This document shows positions 16,947 through 24,619 of a DNA stretch of 64,000 nt, piece by piece. Position numbers and translations under genes: made by a program. The notes beneath the pieces are model-generated. The model worked only from the letters and a program-made list of their open reading frames with translations, did not search any database and was not told where the DNA came from. The stretch comes from Lachnospiraceae bacterium (lineage in GTDB: Bacteria; Bacillota; Clostridia; Lachnospirales; Lachnospiraceae): NCBI GenBank assembly GCA_017540605.1, contig JAFYAS010000028.1:1-64000 (forward strand), given 5' to 3'. Positions within the stretch are counted from its first letter, which is position 1, and each line of letters begins with the position of its first letter.

Positions 16947-16982
16947 GTATTTTTAAAGACCAAAATATGAGGAGGGAAAAGT

Positions 16983-17339
16983 ATGAGCAGTAGAGACGTG
17001 GGAAATCAGTATGAAGAGATGGTTGCAACATTTCTAAAGGACAGAGGAATGGAGATAGTTGAGCGCAATTATTCATGCTTCAACGGAGAGGTGGATATCA
17101 TTGCTCATGACAAGGATTATCTTGTTTTTGTTGAGGTAAAATACAGAGCCTCAGATGAATACGGCTCGGCAGCTGAGGCTGTGGATAAGAAGAAACAGAA
17201 GAAGATCAGCAAGGTTGCAAAGCATTACTTAAAGGCAAACGGCATCAGCGAATTCGCGCCGGTGCGTTTTGATGTGGCAGCAGTAAGCGGCGACACCATA
17301 GAATATTATGAAAATGCATTTGATTATGCAGGAAGATAG
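16983..17339 (+). CDS. yraN: YraN/UPF0102 family endonuclease-like protein
   Basis: A 118-residue member of the UPF0102 family, related in fold to Holliday-junction-resolvase-type nucleases. The family core is visible: GNQYEEMVATFLKDRG, then NYSCFNGEVDIIAHDKDYLVFVEVKYR, which contains the E-(x)-D-(x)-ExK metal-binding pattern, and AAEAVDKKKQKKI. GAGGAGGG precedes the ATG. The in-vivo role of the family is not settled. It is probably co-transcribed with valS 18 bases downstream. Confidence 0.93.
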   Translation: MSSRDVGNQYEEMVATFLKDRGMEIVERNYSCFNGEVDIIAHDKDYLVFVEVKYRASDEYGSAAEAVDKKKQKKISKVAKHYLKANGISEFAPVRFDVAAVSGDTIEYYENAFDYAGR

Positions 17340-17357
17340 GAAGGAATAGTAAAGACA

Positions 17358-20015
17358 ATGGCAAAGGAACTTGAAAAGACCTATGACCCCAAACAGATTG
17401 AAGAGAGGGTATATGGCGAATGGCTTAAGAGAAAGTATTTCCATGCGGAGGTAGATAAGGACAAGAAGCCCTTCACCATAGTTATGCCGCCCCCCAATGT
17501 CACAGGACAGCTTCATATGGGACATGCTCTTGATAATACTATGCAGGATATTTTGATCCGTTTTAAGCGTATGCAGGGTTATTCGGCACTTTGGCAGCCC
17601 GGTACGGATCATGCGGCAATATCCACAGAGGTCAAGGTTACAGAGAAGCTTCGTAACGAGGGTATCGACAAAAAGGCTATCGGTCGTGAGGAATTCCTTA
17701 AGCATGCCTGGGCATGGAAGGAAGAGTACGGCGGAAGGATCGTTACACAGCTTAAGAAGATGGGTTCATCAGCCGATTGGGACAGAGAGCGATTCACTAT
17801 GGATGAGGGTTGCTCAAAGGCTGTCAACGAGGTCTTTGTAAGACTATATGAGAAGGGCTACATTTACAAGGGTTCAAGGATCATCAACTGGTGCCCTGTA
17901 TGTCAGACTTCTATTTCTGATGCCGAGGTTGTACATGAGGAGCAGGAGGGTCATTTTTGGCATATCAATTATCCTGTTGCAGGCGAGGAAGGCAAGTTTG
18001 TTGAGATAGCAACCACCAGACCTGAGACACTGCTTGGAGATACTGCTGTTGCGGTCAATCCCGATGATGAGAGATACAAGGATATCATTGGAAAGACTTT
18101 AATGCTTCCCTTAACTGACAGGGAGATCCCTGTGATAGCAGATGAATATGTTGACAAGGAGTTTGGAACAGGTTGCGTAAAGATCACACCTGCTCACGAT
18201 CCCAACGACTTTGAGGTTGGAAAGCGTCATGACCTCGAGGAGATAAATATATTGAATGACAACGCTACCATCAACGAGCGTGGCGGTAAGTATGCCGGCA
18301 TGGATCGCTATGAGGCCAGAAAGGCAATGGTAGAGGATCTTGAAAAGCTGGGACTTTTGGTAAAGGTTGTTCCTCATACACACATGGTAGGAACCCATGA
18401 CCGTTGTAAGACCACGGTTGAGCCTATGATCAAGCCTCAGTGGTTTGTCCGCATGAAGGAAATGGGTGAGGCAGCCTTAAAGGAAGTTGATACAGACAAT
18501 CTGAATTTCGTACCTGAGCATTTTGATAAGACCTACAAGCACTGGCTCACCAATATCAAGGATTGGTGTATATCAAGACAGCTTTGGTGGGGACACAGGA
18601 TCCCTGCATGGTATTGTAAGAAATGCGGTGAGATCACAGTAAGCAGAGAGACTCCCGATGCATGCTGCAAGTGTGGATCAGCTGATATAGTTCAGGATGA
18701 GGATACTCTTGATACATGGTTCTCATCTGCACTCTGGCCCTTCTCAACACTTGGATGGCCGGAGAAGACTCCTGAGCTTGAGTATTTCTATCCTACAGAT
18801 GTTCTCGTAACAGGCTATGATATCATTTTCTTCTGGGTAGTCAGGATGGTATTCTCAGCTCTTGAGCAGACCGGAAAGTCACCCTTTAAGTATGTGCTTA
18901 TCCACGGTCTTGTAAGGGATGATCAGGGTAGAAAGATGAGTAAGTCTTTAGGTAACGGTATCGATCCCTTGGAGGTTATTGATAAATACGGTGCAGATGC
19001 CCTTCGTCTTACTCTTATCACCGGTAATGCTCCCGGTAATGATATGCGTTTCTATTGGGAGAGAGTAGAGGCATCAAGAAACTTTGCAAATAAGGTATGG
19101 AATGCATCCCGCTTTATCATGATGAACCTTGAGAAGGCTAAGGATGATTCCTATAAAGCAGATACATTCGATCTTAACAAGCTCACTGACGCAGATAAGT
19201 GGATCCTTTCAAAGGTGAACACTCTTGCCAAGGATGTAACCGAGAATATGGACAAGTTTGAGCTTGGTATCGCTGTAGACAAGATCTACAATTTCATTTG
19301 GGATGAGTTCTGTGATTGGTATATCGAGATGGTTAAGCCTCGTCTTTGGAGCGAAGAGGATGAGACCAAGGACGCAGCTTTGTGGACGCTTAATACAGTA
19401 CTTAAGCAGGCGCTTAAGCTCCTGCATCCTTATATGCCTTTCATCACAGAGGAGATATTTATGAACCTTCAGGATGCTGAGGAATCTATTATGATCTCAA
19501 AGTGGCCTGAGTTCAAGAGCGATTGGGTATTTGAGGCTGAAGAGAAGGCTGTTGATACCATCAAGGATGCTGTAAGAGCAATAAGGAATGTGAGATCAGA
19601 GATGAACGTTCCTCCTTCAAAGAAGGCTTCCGTATATCTTGTATCGGAAAGTGGCGATATCAGAGATGTTTTCGAAAGATCAAAGCTTTTCTTTGCAACC
19701 CTTGCATATGCAAGCGAGGTGAGTGTTCAGTCCGATAAGACGGGTATAGCCGATGATGCTGTATCGGCAGTTATTCACGAGGCTACACTTTATATTCCTC
19801 TTGCAGAGCTTGTGGATATTGAAAAAGAAAAGGAAAGACTTAATAAAGAGCTAAAGAGACTTGAAGGTGAGTTAAAGCGTTCAGACGGAATGCTTGGTAA
19901 TCCCAAGTTTGTTGAAAAGGCTCCCGCGACTAAGATAGAGGAGGAGAAGGCAAAGCGTGAAAAGTATGCAAATATGCTTTCTCAGGTAAAGGAAAGGCTT
20001 GCAAGCCTTAGTTGA
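17358..20015 (+). CDS. valS: Valyl-tRNA synthetase
   Basis: An 885-residue class Ia synthetase that charges tRNA-Val and edits threonine. [17 protein letters not shown] contains the HIGH-type motif, and [14 protein letters not shown] is the KMSKS loop. The CP1 editing domain, the [19 protein letters not shown] segment with paired zinc-binding cysteines, and a C-terminal coiled-coil arm (from about residue 815, rich in Lys/Glu) are all present. I found no T-box leader upstream, unlike many Firmicutes valS genes. Confidence 0.98.
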   Translation: MAKELEKTYDPKQIEERVYGEWLKRKYFHAEVDKDKKPFTIVMPPPNVTGQLHMGHALDNTMQDILIRFKRMQGYSALWQPGTDHAAISTEVKVTEKLRNEGIDKKAIGREEFLKHAWAWKEEYGGRIVTQLKKMGSSADWDRERFTMDEGCSKAVNEVFVRLYEKGYIYKGSRIINWCPVCQTSISDAEVVHEEQEGHFWHINYPVAGEEGKFVEIATTRPETLLGDTAVAVNPDDERYKDIIGKTLMLPLTDREIPVIADEYVDKEFGTGCVKITPAHDPNDFEVGKRHDLEEINILNDNATINERGGKYAGMDRYEARKAMVEDLEKLGLLVKVVPHTHMVGTHDRCKTTVEPMIKPQWFVRMKEMGEAALKEVDTDNLNFVPEHFDKTYKHWLTNIKDWCISRQLWWGHRIPAWYCKKCGEITVSRETPDACCKCGSADIVQDEDTLDTWFSSALWPFSTLGWPEKTPELEYFYPTDVLVTGYDIIFFWVVRMVFSALEQTGKSPFKYVLIHGLVRDDQGRKMSKSLGNGIDPLEVIDKYGADALRLTLITGNAPGNDMRFYWERVEASRNFANKVWNASRFIMMNLEKAKDDSYKADTFDLNKLTDADKWILSKVNTLAKDVTENMDKFELGIAVDKIYNFIWDEFCDWYIEMVKPRLWSEEDETKDAALWTLNTVLKQALKLLHPYMPFITEEIFMNLQDAEESIMISKWPEFKSDWVFEAEEKAVDTIKDAVRAIRNVRSEMNVPPSKKASVYLVSESGDIRDVFERSKLFFATLAYASEVSVQSDKTGIADDAVSAVIHEATLYIPLAELVDIEKEKERLNKELKRLEGELKRSDGMLGNPKFVEKAPATKIEEEKAKREKYANMLSQVKERLASLS

Positions 20016-20037
20016 TGTGGATCATAGGGGGATTGGC

Positions 20038-20955
20038 ATGTCAAATTGGGTTATAATAGTTGATGACGATGTTTCAATATTGCGGATCACGCGTATCCTT
20101 TTAAAAAACAAGGATATGCGTGTAAGTGCCGTAAAGTCCGGTAGGGAATTCCTGAATCTCATGAAGACTCACCATCCGGATCTTGTTTTGATGGATATCG
20201 TCATGCCGGAGATCGATGGCTTTAAGACATACGAAAGACTTAGAGAGTTTGAGGCATTGGAAAAGAGAAGTCCATTGCCTGTGATCTTTATGACCAACAA
20301 TGACAATGATCCTGCTCTGGAAAAGAAGTGCATTGATATGGGCGCTTCTGGCTTCATAAAGAAACCCTTCAACAGGGATGTCCTTATGGAGAGTATTTCA
20401 AAGTGTCTGACCCATAAGGAGAAACCTCCCGTGGAAGGTGAAAAGGAAACCCTTGCAGAGATGGCGGATTTTTCAACAGAACTTGTTGCTGATACTGATC
20501 TTGACAGATTATCAAATTTGCTTGAAGAAAGATCGGGAGATGAGTGTGCTCTGTGGCTCAATAAAGAAAGCTTCATAAATATCTACAGATTTATGATGAG
20601 ATATATTGAGACCTATAACTCTACCGCTTATAAGATATTGATCACCTTGAACCCTGATGATGAGAAATCAAGAAGGGCTTCTATAAACGGTATCTGTGAG
20701 GAATTTGCAGGATTTTTGAAGTTAAATCTTAGAAAAAGCGACATTATGATGCAGACCAAGGCAAACCAGTTCTTTTTACTTTTGCCTGAGCTATCTGATA
20801 GCAATGTAGGAGATGTGCTTGAGCGCATCAATACAAAATGGAAAGAAAAAGATCCCGAAGGGATCGTGAGCTTAAACTTTGATATTCAGGTTGTAAGCTT
20901 TGAAAAAGATAATGAATCTCGAAGAGAACATGATAATGCGGGTGACAGGACTTGA
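20038..20955 (+). CDS. Response regulator with receiver and degenerate GGDEF-like domain
   Basis: The start is ATG 20038, with AGGGGGAT 6 bases upstream; 13 upstream in-frame codons overlap valS and are unlikely to be translated. Residues 1-125 form a receiver domain: VDDD near the start, phosphoacceptor Asp in VLMDIVMPEIDG, Thr in FMTNND and Lys in FIKKPF. Residues about 160-290 resemble a GGDEF fold whose catalytic GGDEF is replaced by KANQF within LRKSDIMMQ, so it should not make c-di-GMP. The last five residues and stop codon are encoded by sequence antisense to the 3' end of the tRNA-Leu gene. Partner kinase is not in the window. Confidence 0.85.
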   Translation: MSNWVIIVDDDVSILRITRILLKNKDMRVSAVKSGREFLNLMKTHHPDLVLMDIVMPEIDGFKTYERLREFEALEKRSPLPVIFMTNNDNDPALEKKCIDMGASGFIKKPFNRDVLMESISKCLTHKEKPPVEGEKETLAEMADFSTELVADTDLDRLSNLLEERSGDECALWLNKESFINIYRFMMRYIETYNSTAYKILITLNPDDEKSRRASINGICEEFAGFLKLNLRKSDIMMQTKANQFFLLLPELSDSNVGDVLERINTKWKEKDPEGIVSLNFDIQVVSFEKDNESRREHDNAGDRT

Positions 20956-21017
20956 ACCTGCACGGGGTTACCACCAGAACCTAAATCTGGCGCGTCTGCC
21001 AATTCCGCCACACCCGC
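20938..21017 (-). tRNA. tRNA-Leu (TAG anticodon)
   Basis: The reverse strand begins GCGGGTG and ends CACCCGC, a perfect 7-bp acceptor stem. The anticodon arm CCAGA-TTTAGGT-TCTGG gives anticodon TAG. The T-arm contains GGTTCAAGTCC. CCA is not encoded. The gene overlaps the last 18 bases of the response regulator on the other strand. Confidence 0.93.
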
Positions 21018-21020
21018 ACG

Positions 21021-21050
21021 AAAACGCTGATTAGGAAAATCAGCGTTTTT
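21021..21050 (+). terminator. Terminator of the valS-response regulator transcript
   Basis: A 12-bp stem AAAACGCTGATT / AATCAGCGTTTT with a 5-base loop (AGGAA) and a trailing T. Plus-strand transcripts must cross the antisense tRNA-Leu gene before reaching it. Confidence 0.85.
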
Positions 21051-21051
21051 C

Positions 21052-21080
21052 ATTTTATCATAAGACTTTTCCTATGGCAA
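21052..21080 (-). promoter_or_regulatory. Promoter of tRNA-Leu
   Basis: On the minus strand TTGCCA (21075-21080) and TAAAAT (21052-21057) are 17 bases apart, with TG one base ahead of the -10 box. Transcription should start about 25-30 bases before the tRNA. Confidence 0.7.
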
Positions 21081-21318
21081 GGGGAAAATAAAAAATGTTG
21101 CGCATTTGTTGCTATATAAGGAGTAGACTAAAGTCATATCATGCATTAGGAGGCAAGGCGTCTTGGAACAGAAAAGGAATTGTTGGCAATCACAAGTGTA
21201 GATTCCGTAATGAAGTCGGCAGCAAAGATTCATAAAGAAATGAATCAACCGCAAGCAGGAAATGTACCTGCTCCCGCTCCCTGACCCGGCCGATAGTGCG
21301 CCGAACCGACCGAAGCGG
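21081..21318 (+). pseudogene. Accessory stretch with a possible frameshifted small gene
   Basis: No intact gene is visible. AGGAGG at 21148-21153 is 9 bases before a TTG (21163) that opens a 12-codon frame; one base slip at the AAAAGG at 21172 would join it to a longer frame ending at TGA 21282-21284 (about 40 residues: ...KELLAITSVDSVMKSAAK..., ending NVPAPAP). The ATG at 21210 alone would give 24 residues. The stretch is followed by CGCCGAACCGACCGAAGCGG, a motif repeated near 23130, 23261 and 23381. It may be a broken or programmed-frameshift gene, or chance. Confidence 0.3.
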
Positions 21319-21366
21319 AAAAGGAGCTGAACACTAATTCCTTAGTGTGACAGCTCCTTTTCTTTT
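21319..21366. terminator. Bidirectional terminator
   Basis: AAAAGGAGCTG (21319-21329) pairs with CAGCTCCTTTT (21351-21361), with a second inner stem ACACTAA / TTAGTGT. Poly-A/poly-T flanks suit termination of both the plus-strand stretch and the minus-strand secreted-protein gene. Confidence 0.88.
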
Positions 21367-21431
21367 TAGGATATTTTTTGTAACAAATACCTCAATTAAT
21401 AATTTTGTTTACTGTAAATAAGGAAATAACA

Positions 21432-22841
21432 TTACTTTTCCAAAACCTTAAAATCAGTTATATCCTCGGTTTGGATATTACCGTTTGCGTCTTTATATGA
21501 AATTATTCTATAACAATACTCTTCCCCTGTATATAAACTCATCTTTCTGTGAAATTCTGAAGATATATAAACGCAACCTTTATATAAATACTTATCTGTT
21601 GGCGCATAAAGGATATGAGCATCAGTTTCAATATATTCCTTATAATTGAAATTATTGATTCCTAATTCTGTGATATCCTTATCGCTTAATTTTTCGACCA
21701 TAATATCACTCAATATATTAGGTAATATATACACTCCATGATCGTTTACTGGATACTTCATCACTACTTCTTTTGTATAATATAAAGCTGCACCCCAGCC
21801 CTGATTATCAATTCTATACCAAGTGCCATCTATCTTTGCGCAAATGAAATTATGACCTCCTCGTATAGGCATATTAGAATATCTAGAATACTGATCAAGC
21901 CCACCAAATGGATCTCCGCCTATACCTAATCCGTATCCTATCAATATATCTGTATCAGGTATTCCAAGGTCCGAACATAGATGTGCTGTAATACGATTTC
22001 CCCATATACAATCATATCCTTCGTCGTATGGAAAAATTTTCATATGTGATGATACATATAGATATCTATATAATTTTTCGAGTGTTGACATATTACTATT
22101 TAATACTTCGGGAAAAGTACCTCTTGTTGCTTCTTCAATCTCAGCTATATGTTGATTATTCACTTCATACTTGAAAGGCTGATAATTCATGATTCTATCT
22201 ACATCCATATAGATATATTCATCCACTTCATTTCCATTAATATAATAATGTTTAGTTTTTTGGGGGATATCGTCTTCTTCTGTTTCTGTTTCTTCTTCTT
22301 CTTCGTTTCTATCCTTTTCTTTCTCTGTATTATCCGATTTATTTGTGATTCTTACATTAAATTCAACGGCACACTTATATTTGGTGTTATAAGCTGTTAC
22401 TTCGATATTTTCGTCAATAATCCCTTCTTTATCCATTTTTTTCTTATCGCTAGATATTACTCCTTTTTGGGTGATTTTTACATAGGACGGTTTATCATCT
22501 ACTGTCCATTTAAATTTTAACTTACCGCTATTTTTTATCTTTAATTTAACACTATTACCTGCTTTAACTCTTATATATTTTTTCTCAGGAGCCATCACTA
22601 TAAATTTAATTGTTTTTTTGGAACCGTAAACTATGGTTTTACCACATTTTTTGGGATTTAAAACGCCATTTTTCAAAACGATTACTTTTTTGTTTGAAAT
22701 TCTTTTCACTTTTCCTAATTTAAAATTACCATCTGGATAATAGCAATCCCCCTTAACTACATATTTCGTTTCAATTTTTTTTGCATTACAGGGTATGCAA
22801 TATGCCATTATTATCACGATTATTAGTAATATTTTTTTCAT
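21432..22841 (-). CDS. Secreted AT-rich protein with transglutaminase-like domain
   Basis: The 469-residue product begins with a signal peptide (MKKILLIIVIIMAYCIPCNA). Residues about 25-165 look like a bacterial Ig-like domain (VRVKAGNSVKLKI-type spacing, VTAYNTKYKCAVEFNV). An acidic linker of E/D/T follows, then a C-terminal domain with a Cys (YDCIWGN), a His (RGGHNFICAKIDG) and an Asp (WYRIDNQGW) in the order of the transglutaminase/cysteine-protease triad. Its base composition is much more AT-rich than the neighbours, and it sits between repeats and tRNA genes, which suggests acquisition by transfer. AAGGAG lies 7 bases before the ATG. Substrate is unknown. Confidence 0.75.
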   Translation of the reverse strand: MKKILLIIVIIMAYCIPCNAKKIETKYVVKGDCYYPDGNFKLGKVKRISNKKVIVLKNGVLNPKKCGKTIVYGSKKTIKFIVMAPEKKYIRVKAGNSVKLKIKNSGKLKFKWTVDDKPSYVKITQKGVISSDKKKMDKEGIIDENIEVTAYNTKYKCAVEFNVRITNKSDNTEKEKDRNEEEEETETEEDDIPQKTKHYYINGNEVDEYIYMDVDRIMNYQPFKYEVNNQHIAEIEEATRGTFPEVLNSNMSTLEKLYRYLYVSSHMKIFPYDEGYDCIWGNRITAHLCSDLGIPDTDILIGYGLGIGGDPFGGLDQYSRYSNMPIRGGHNFICAKIDGTWYRIDNQGWGAALYYTKEVVMKYPVNDHGVYILPNILSDIMVEKLSDKDITELGINNFNYKEYIETDAHILYAPTDKYLYKGCVYISSEFHRKMSLYTGEEYCYRIISYKDANGNIQTEDITDFKVLEK

Positions 22842-23125
22842 AGTTGGTCTCCTTTAACTTTTTTTCAACTTTAATAATTGTATAAACTACACTTTGTAAT
22901 TGTAGCACATTATTATTGAAGTGATAAGTTTTTTCTTTGTTTTTAAAGAAAATGAAAAATACAAGAGAGATTTATATTATGTTGTTGAATGTTTCTTTTT
23001 GATGGTGTATTTTCTAATAATATTACATTAGTTGATTTGTTACGATAAAAAAAGCAGTTTATTCAGCGTTAGAAACAAAAATATACACAAATCCGCTGGA
23101 TAAAACTCCTTTTTTGTAACTTAGG
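22842..23125. other. AT-rich intergenic region
   Basis: About 280 bases with no gene that I can support. On the minus strand a TGCTACAAT extended -10 element near 22899-22907 could drive the secreted transglutaminase-like protein. The remainder is AT-rich and featureless. Confidence 0.4.
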
Positions 23126-23128
23126 GAC

Positions 23129-23437
23129 GCGCCGACCGAAGGCGATCTGTGATCGCCTGAGACTTTGAACCCGTTCGAGTCCGACCGGAGTGCAAAGTGT
23201 CAAAAAGCGTGCGTGAGAGGGCGAGGCGGAAGTAGAAAAAGGTCCGGTGGACCTTTTTCCCGCCGAACCGACCGAAGGCGATCTATGATCGCCTGAGACT
23301 TTGGACCCGTTCGAGTCCGACCTTGCAAAGAGTGAAAGCGTGCGTGAGAGGGCGCACGAGGTCCAGTGGACCTCGGTTTTGCGCCGACCGGAGCGAAGCG
23401 GAGACCGAACCCCGGGTTCGTGTCATCCGCGTCGCTC
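23129..23437. repeat. Imperfect tandem repeats with hairpins next to the tRNA cluster
   Basis: Two copies of a unit of about 136 bases (start near 23130 and 23261) share CGCCGACCGAAGGCGATC, a GGCGATC-GATCGCC hairpin, CGTTCGAGTCCGACC and GCGTGCGTGAGAGGGCG; a third, truncated start is at 23381. Each copy ends with a strong hairpin: 23236-23258 (AAAAAGGTCC / GGACCTTTTT) and 23357-23375 (CGAGGTCC / GGACCTCG then GTTTT). The GTGCGTGAGAGG motif recurs in the 3' end of the adjacent tRNA-like gene. Short reading frames here are repeat artefacts. Confidence 0.8.
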
Positions 23438-23481
23438 AACAACAAAGAAACCAGAGCTGATGCTCTGGTTTCTTTGTTGTT
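23438..23481. terminator. Long perfect hairpin downstream of the tRNA cluster
   Basis: A perfect 20-bp stem (23438-23457 with 23462-23481) encloses a 4-base loop. It lies 4 bases beyond the last tRNA gene and most likely ends the minus-strand tRNA transcript. Confidence 0.85.
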
Positions 23482-23485
23482 CAAC

Positions 23486-23557
23486 GTGCGTGAGAGGATT
23501 CGAACCCCCGACACCTTGGTCCGTAGCCAAGTGCTCTACCACCTGAGCTAATGGCCC
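23486..23557 (-). tRNA. tRNA-Arg (ACG)-like gene with mispaired acceptor stem
   Basis: The D-arm (GCTC AGGTGGTA GAGC), anticodon arm CTTGG-CTACGGA-CCAAG (anticodon ACG) and T-loop TTCGAAT are well formed, and the length is a normal 72 bases. However the 5' acceptor strand GGGCCAT and the 3' strand CACGCAC pair at only three of seven positions. The 3' strand is instead identical to a motif of the neighbouring repeats. The gene may be a pseudo-tRNA or a chimera made by recombination or integration. Confidence 0.65.
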
Positions 23558-23601
23558 TAGCATATTGATGTGATAAGACACCAGAAGGAGAAAACTCCAA
23601 G

Positions 23602-23673
23602 CTGGGCTAGTTGGATTCGAACCAACGAATGCAGGAGTCAAAGTCCTGTGCCTTACCGCTTGGCGATAGCCCA
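23602..23673 (-). tRNA. tRNA-Gln (TTG)
   Basis: The reverse strand starts TGGGCTA and ends TAGCCCA plus G. The anticodon arm CAGGA-CTTTGAC-TCCTG gives TTG. All four stems form. Confidence 0.93.
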
Positions 23674-23702
23674 ATAATATAGTGGTTATTGCAGCTATGT
23701 AG

Positions 23703-23777
23703 GGTGGATAAAGGGATTCGAACCCTTGGCCTCCAGAGCCACAATCTGGCGCGCTAACCAACTGCGCTATACCCACC
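23703..23777 (-). tRNA. tRNA-His (GTG)
   Basis: Acceptor GTGGGTA / TATCCAC with one G-T pair, plus the extra 5' G opposite C73 that is typical of tRNA-His. The anticodon arm CCAGA-TTGTGGC-TCTGG gives GTG. Confidence 0.93.
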
Positions 23778-23782
23778 ATAAA

Positions 23783-23856
<74 letters not shown>

Positions 23857-23882
23857 GTATATGACTTAGAAGTCATACAAAA

Positions 23883-23953
23883 AGCGGGTGATGGGAATCG
23901 AACCCACGTATCTAGCTTGGAAGGCTAGTGTTCTACCATTGAACTACACCCGC
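23883..23953 (-). tRNA. tRNA-Gly (TCC)
   Basis: Acceptor GCGGGTG / CACCCGC is perfect. The anticodon arm CTAGC-CTTCCAA-GCTAG gives TCC. Confidence 0.94.
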
Positions 23954-23964
23954 ATAGATGTGAA

Positions 23965-24039
23965 TCGGGGTGACAGGACTCGAACCTGCGACCTCTTGAT
24001 CCCAAATCAAGCGCCCTAGCCAAACTGGGCCACACCCCG
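23965..24039 (-). tRNA. tRNA-Pro (TGG)
   Basis: Acceptor CGGGGTG / CACCCCG is perfect. The anticodon arm CTTGA-TTTGGGA-TCAAG gives TGG. It is the first gene of the minus-strand tRNA operon. Confidence 0.94.
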
Positions 24040-24085
24040 AGATCATGAACGCGTAAGCACGTCACCTCGTATCAACGCAAAGACG

Positions 24086-24114
24086 ATTTTATAATAAAAA
24101 AAACTATTTGTCAA
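24086..24114 (-). promoter_or_regulatory. Promoter of the tRNA cluster
   Basis: On the minus strand a perfect TTGACA (24109-24114) and TAAAAT (24086-24091) are 17 bases apart, about 40 bases before tRNA-Pro. Confidence 0.85.
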
Positions 24115-24137
24115 CAGTTTTTTGAAAAACTTTATTG

Positions 24138-24173
24138 AAAAAGAAATCGAGCCACTCTTTTTGAGCGGCTCGA
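24138..24173 (-). terminator. Terminator of the small acidic membrane protein gene
   Basis: TCGAGCCACTC (24147-24157) pairs with GAGCGGCTCGA (24163-24173) with a single mismatch. Read on the minus strand it is followed by TTTCTTTTT. Confidence 0.8.
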
Positions 24174-24199
24174 GACTTGCTATTTGCTAATGATCCTGC

Positions 24200-24478
24200 T
24201 TAATCTTCCTTTGCCTGATCATCCTCATCCTTGTCGGCAACAACCTCGTCATCGTCAAAGAAATCATCATCGAAGTCATCATCAAAGTCATCAAAGTCAT
24301 CATAGAAGTCGGGAGTAAGATATGTGTAAACAGCATAGGCGATAGCGATCACTGCAGCTACACATCCGATGATAGCGAGAACCCAGAGTACTTTATTACT
24401 GGTCTTCTCCTTTTCCTCCTCTTTTTTTAAGAGAGCATTGATCTTTGAAACATCAACCAAGTCTTCAAATCTTTTCAT
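24200..24478 (-). CDS. Small single-pass membrane protein with acidic Asp/Phe tail
   Basis: The 92-residue protein has a charged cytoplasmic N-terminus (EDLVDVSKINALLKKEEEKEK), one membrane segment (VLWVLAIIGCVAAVIAIAYAVYTYL) and an outward tail made of DDF/DDD repeats and Asp/Glu. AGGAG lies 7 bases before the ATG and a divergent promoter pair lies upstream. Small proteins of this build are common in Lachnospiraceae but I know of no function. The acidic tail might bind cations, which would fit the divergent cation transporter; that is only a guess. Confidence 0.8.
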   Translation of the reverse strand: MKRFEDLVDVSKINALLKKEEEKEKTSNKVLWVLAIIGCVAAVIAIAYAVYTYLTPDFYDDFDDFDDDFDDDFFDDDEVVADKDEDDQAKED

Positions 24479-24510
24479 AGCAATTCTCCTTCCGTGAAAA
24501 ATATGAGATG

Positions 24511-24539
24511 ATTATAACACATTTTATAGGAAATATCCA
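24511..24539 (-). promoter_or_regulatory. Promoter of the small acidic membrane protein
   Basis: Minus-strand TGGATA (24534-24539) and TATAAT (24511-24516) with a 17-base spacer. Confidence 0.6.
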
Positions 24540-24557
24540 TAAAATAATTGCCAAATC

Positions 24558-24586
24558 TTGACTTTTTGTAAAAATCGGGGTACTAT
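24558..24586 (+). promoter_or_regulatory. Promoter of the cation efflux gene
   Basis: TTGACT (24558-24563) and TACTAT (24581-24586) with a 17-base spacer, about 30 bases before the start codon. Confidence 0.75.
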
Positions 24587-24619
24587 TCTCAAATGATGTA
24601 TAAATCGGAGGAAAGTTAA

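Noticed and set aside
16852..17357. T-box riboswitch for valS
   Set aside because: The conserved T-box sequence and specifier-loop arrangement are not visible; only a simple terminator-like hairpin is present before yraN.
23200..23779. Several open frames of 60-120 codons over the tRNA and repeat region
   Set aside because: They translate tRNA genes and repeats; no ribosome binding sites fit and the stable RNA genes explain the sequence.
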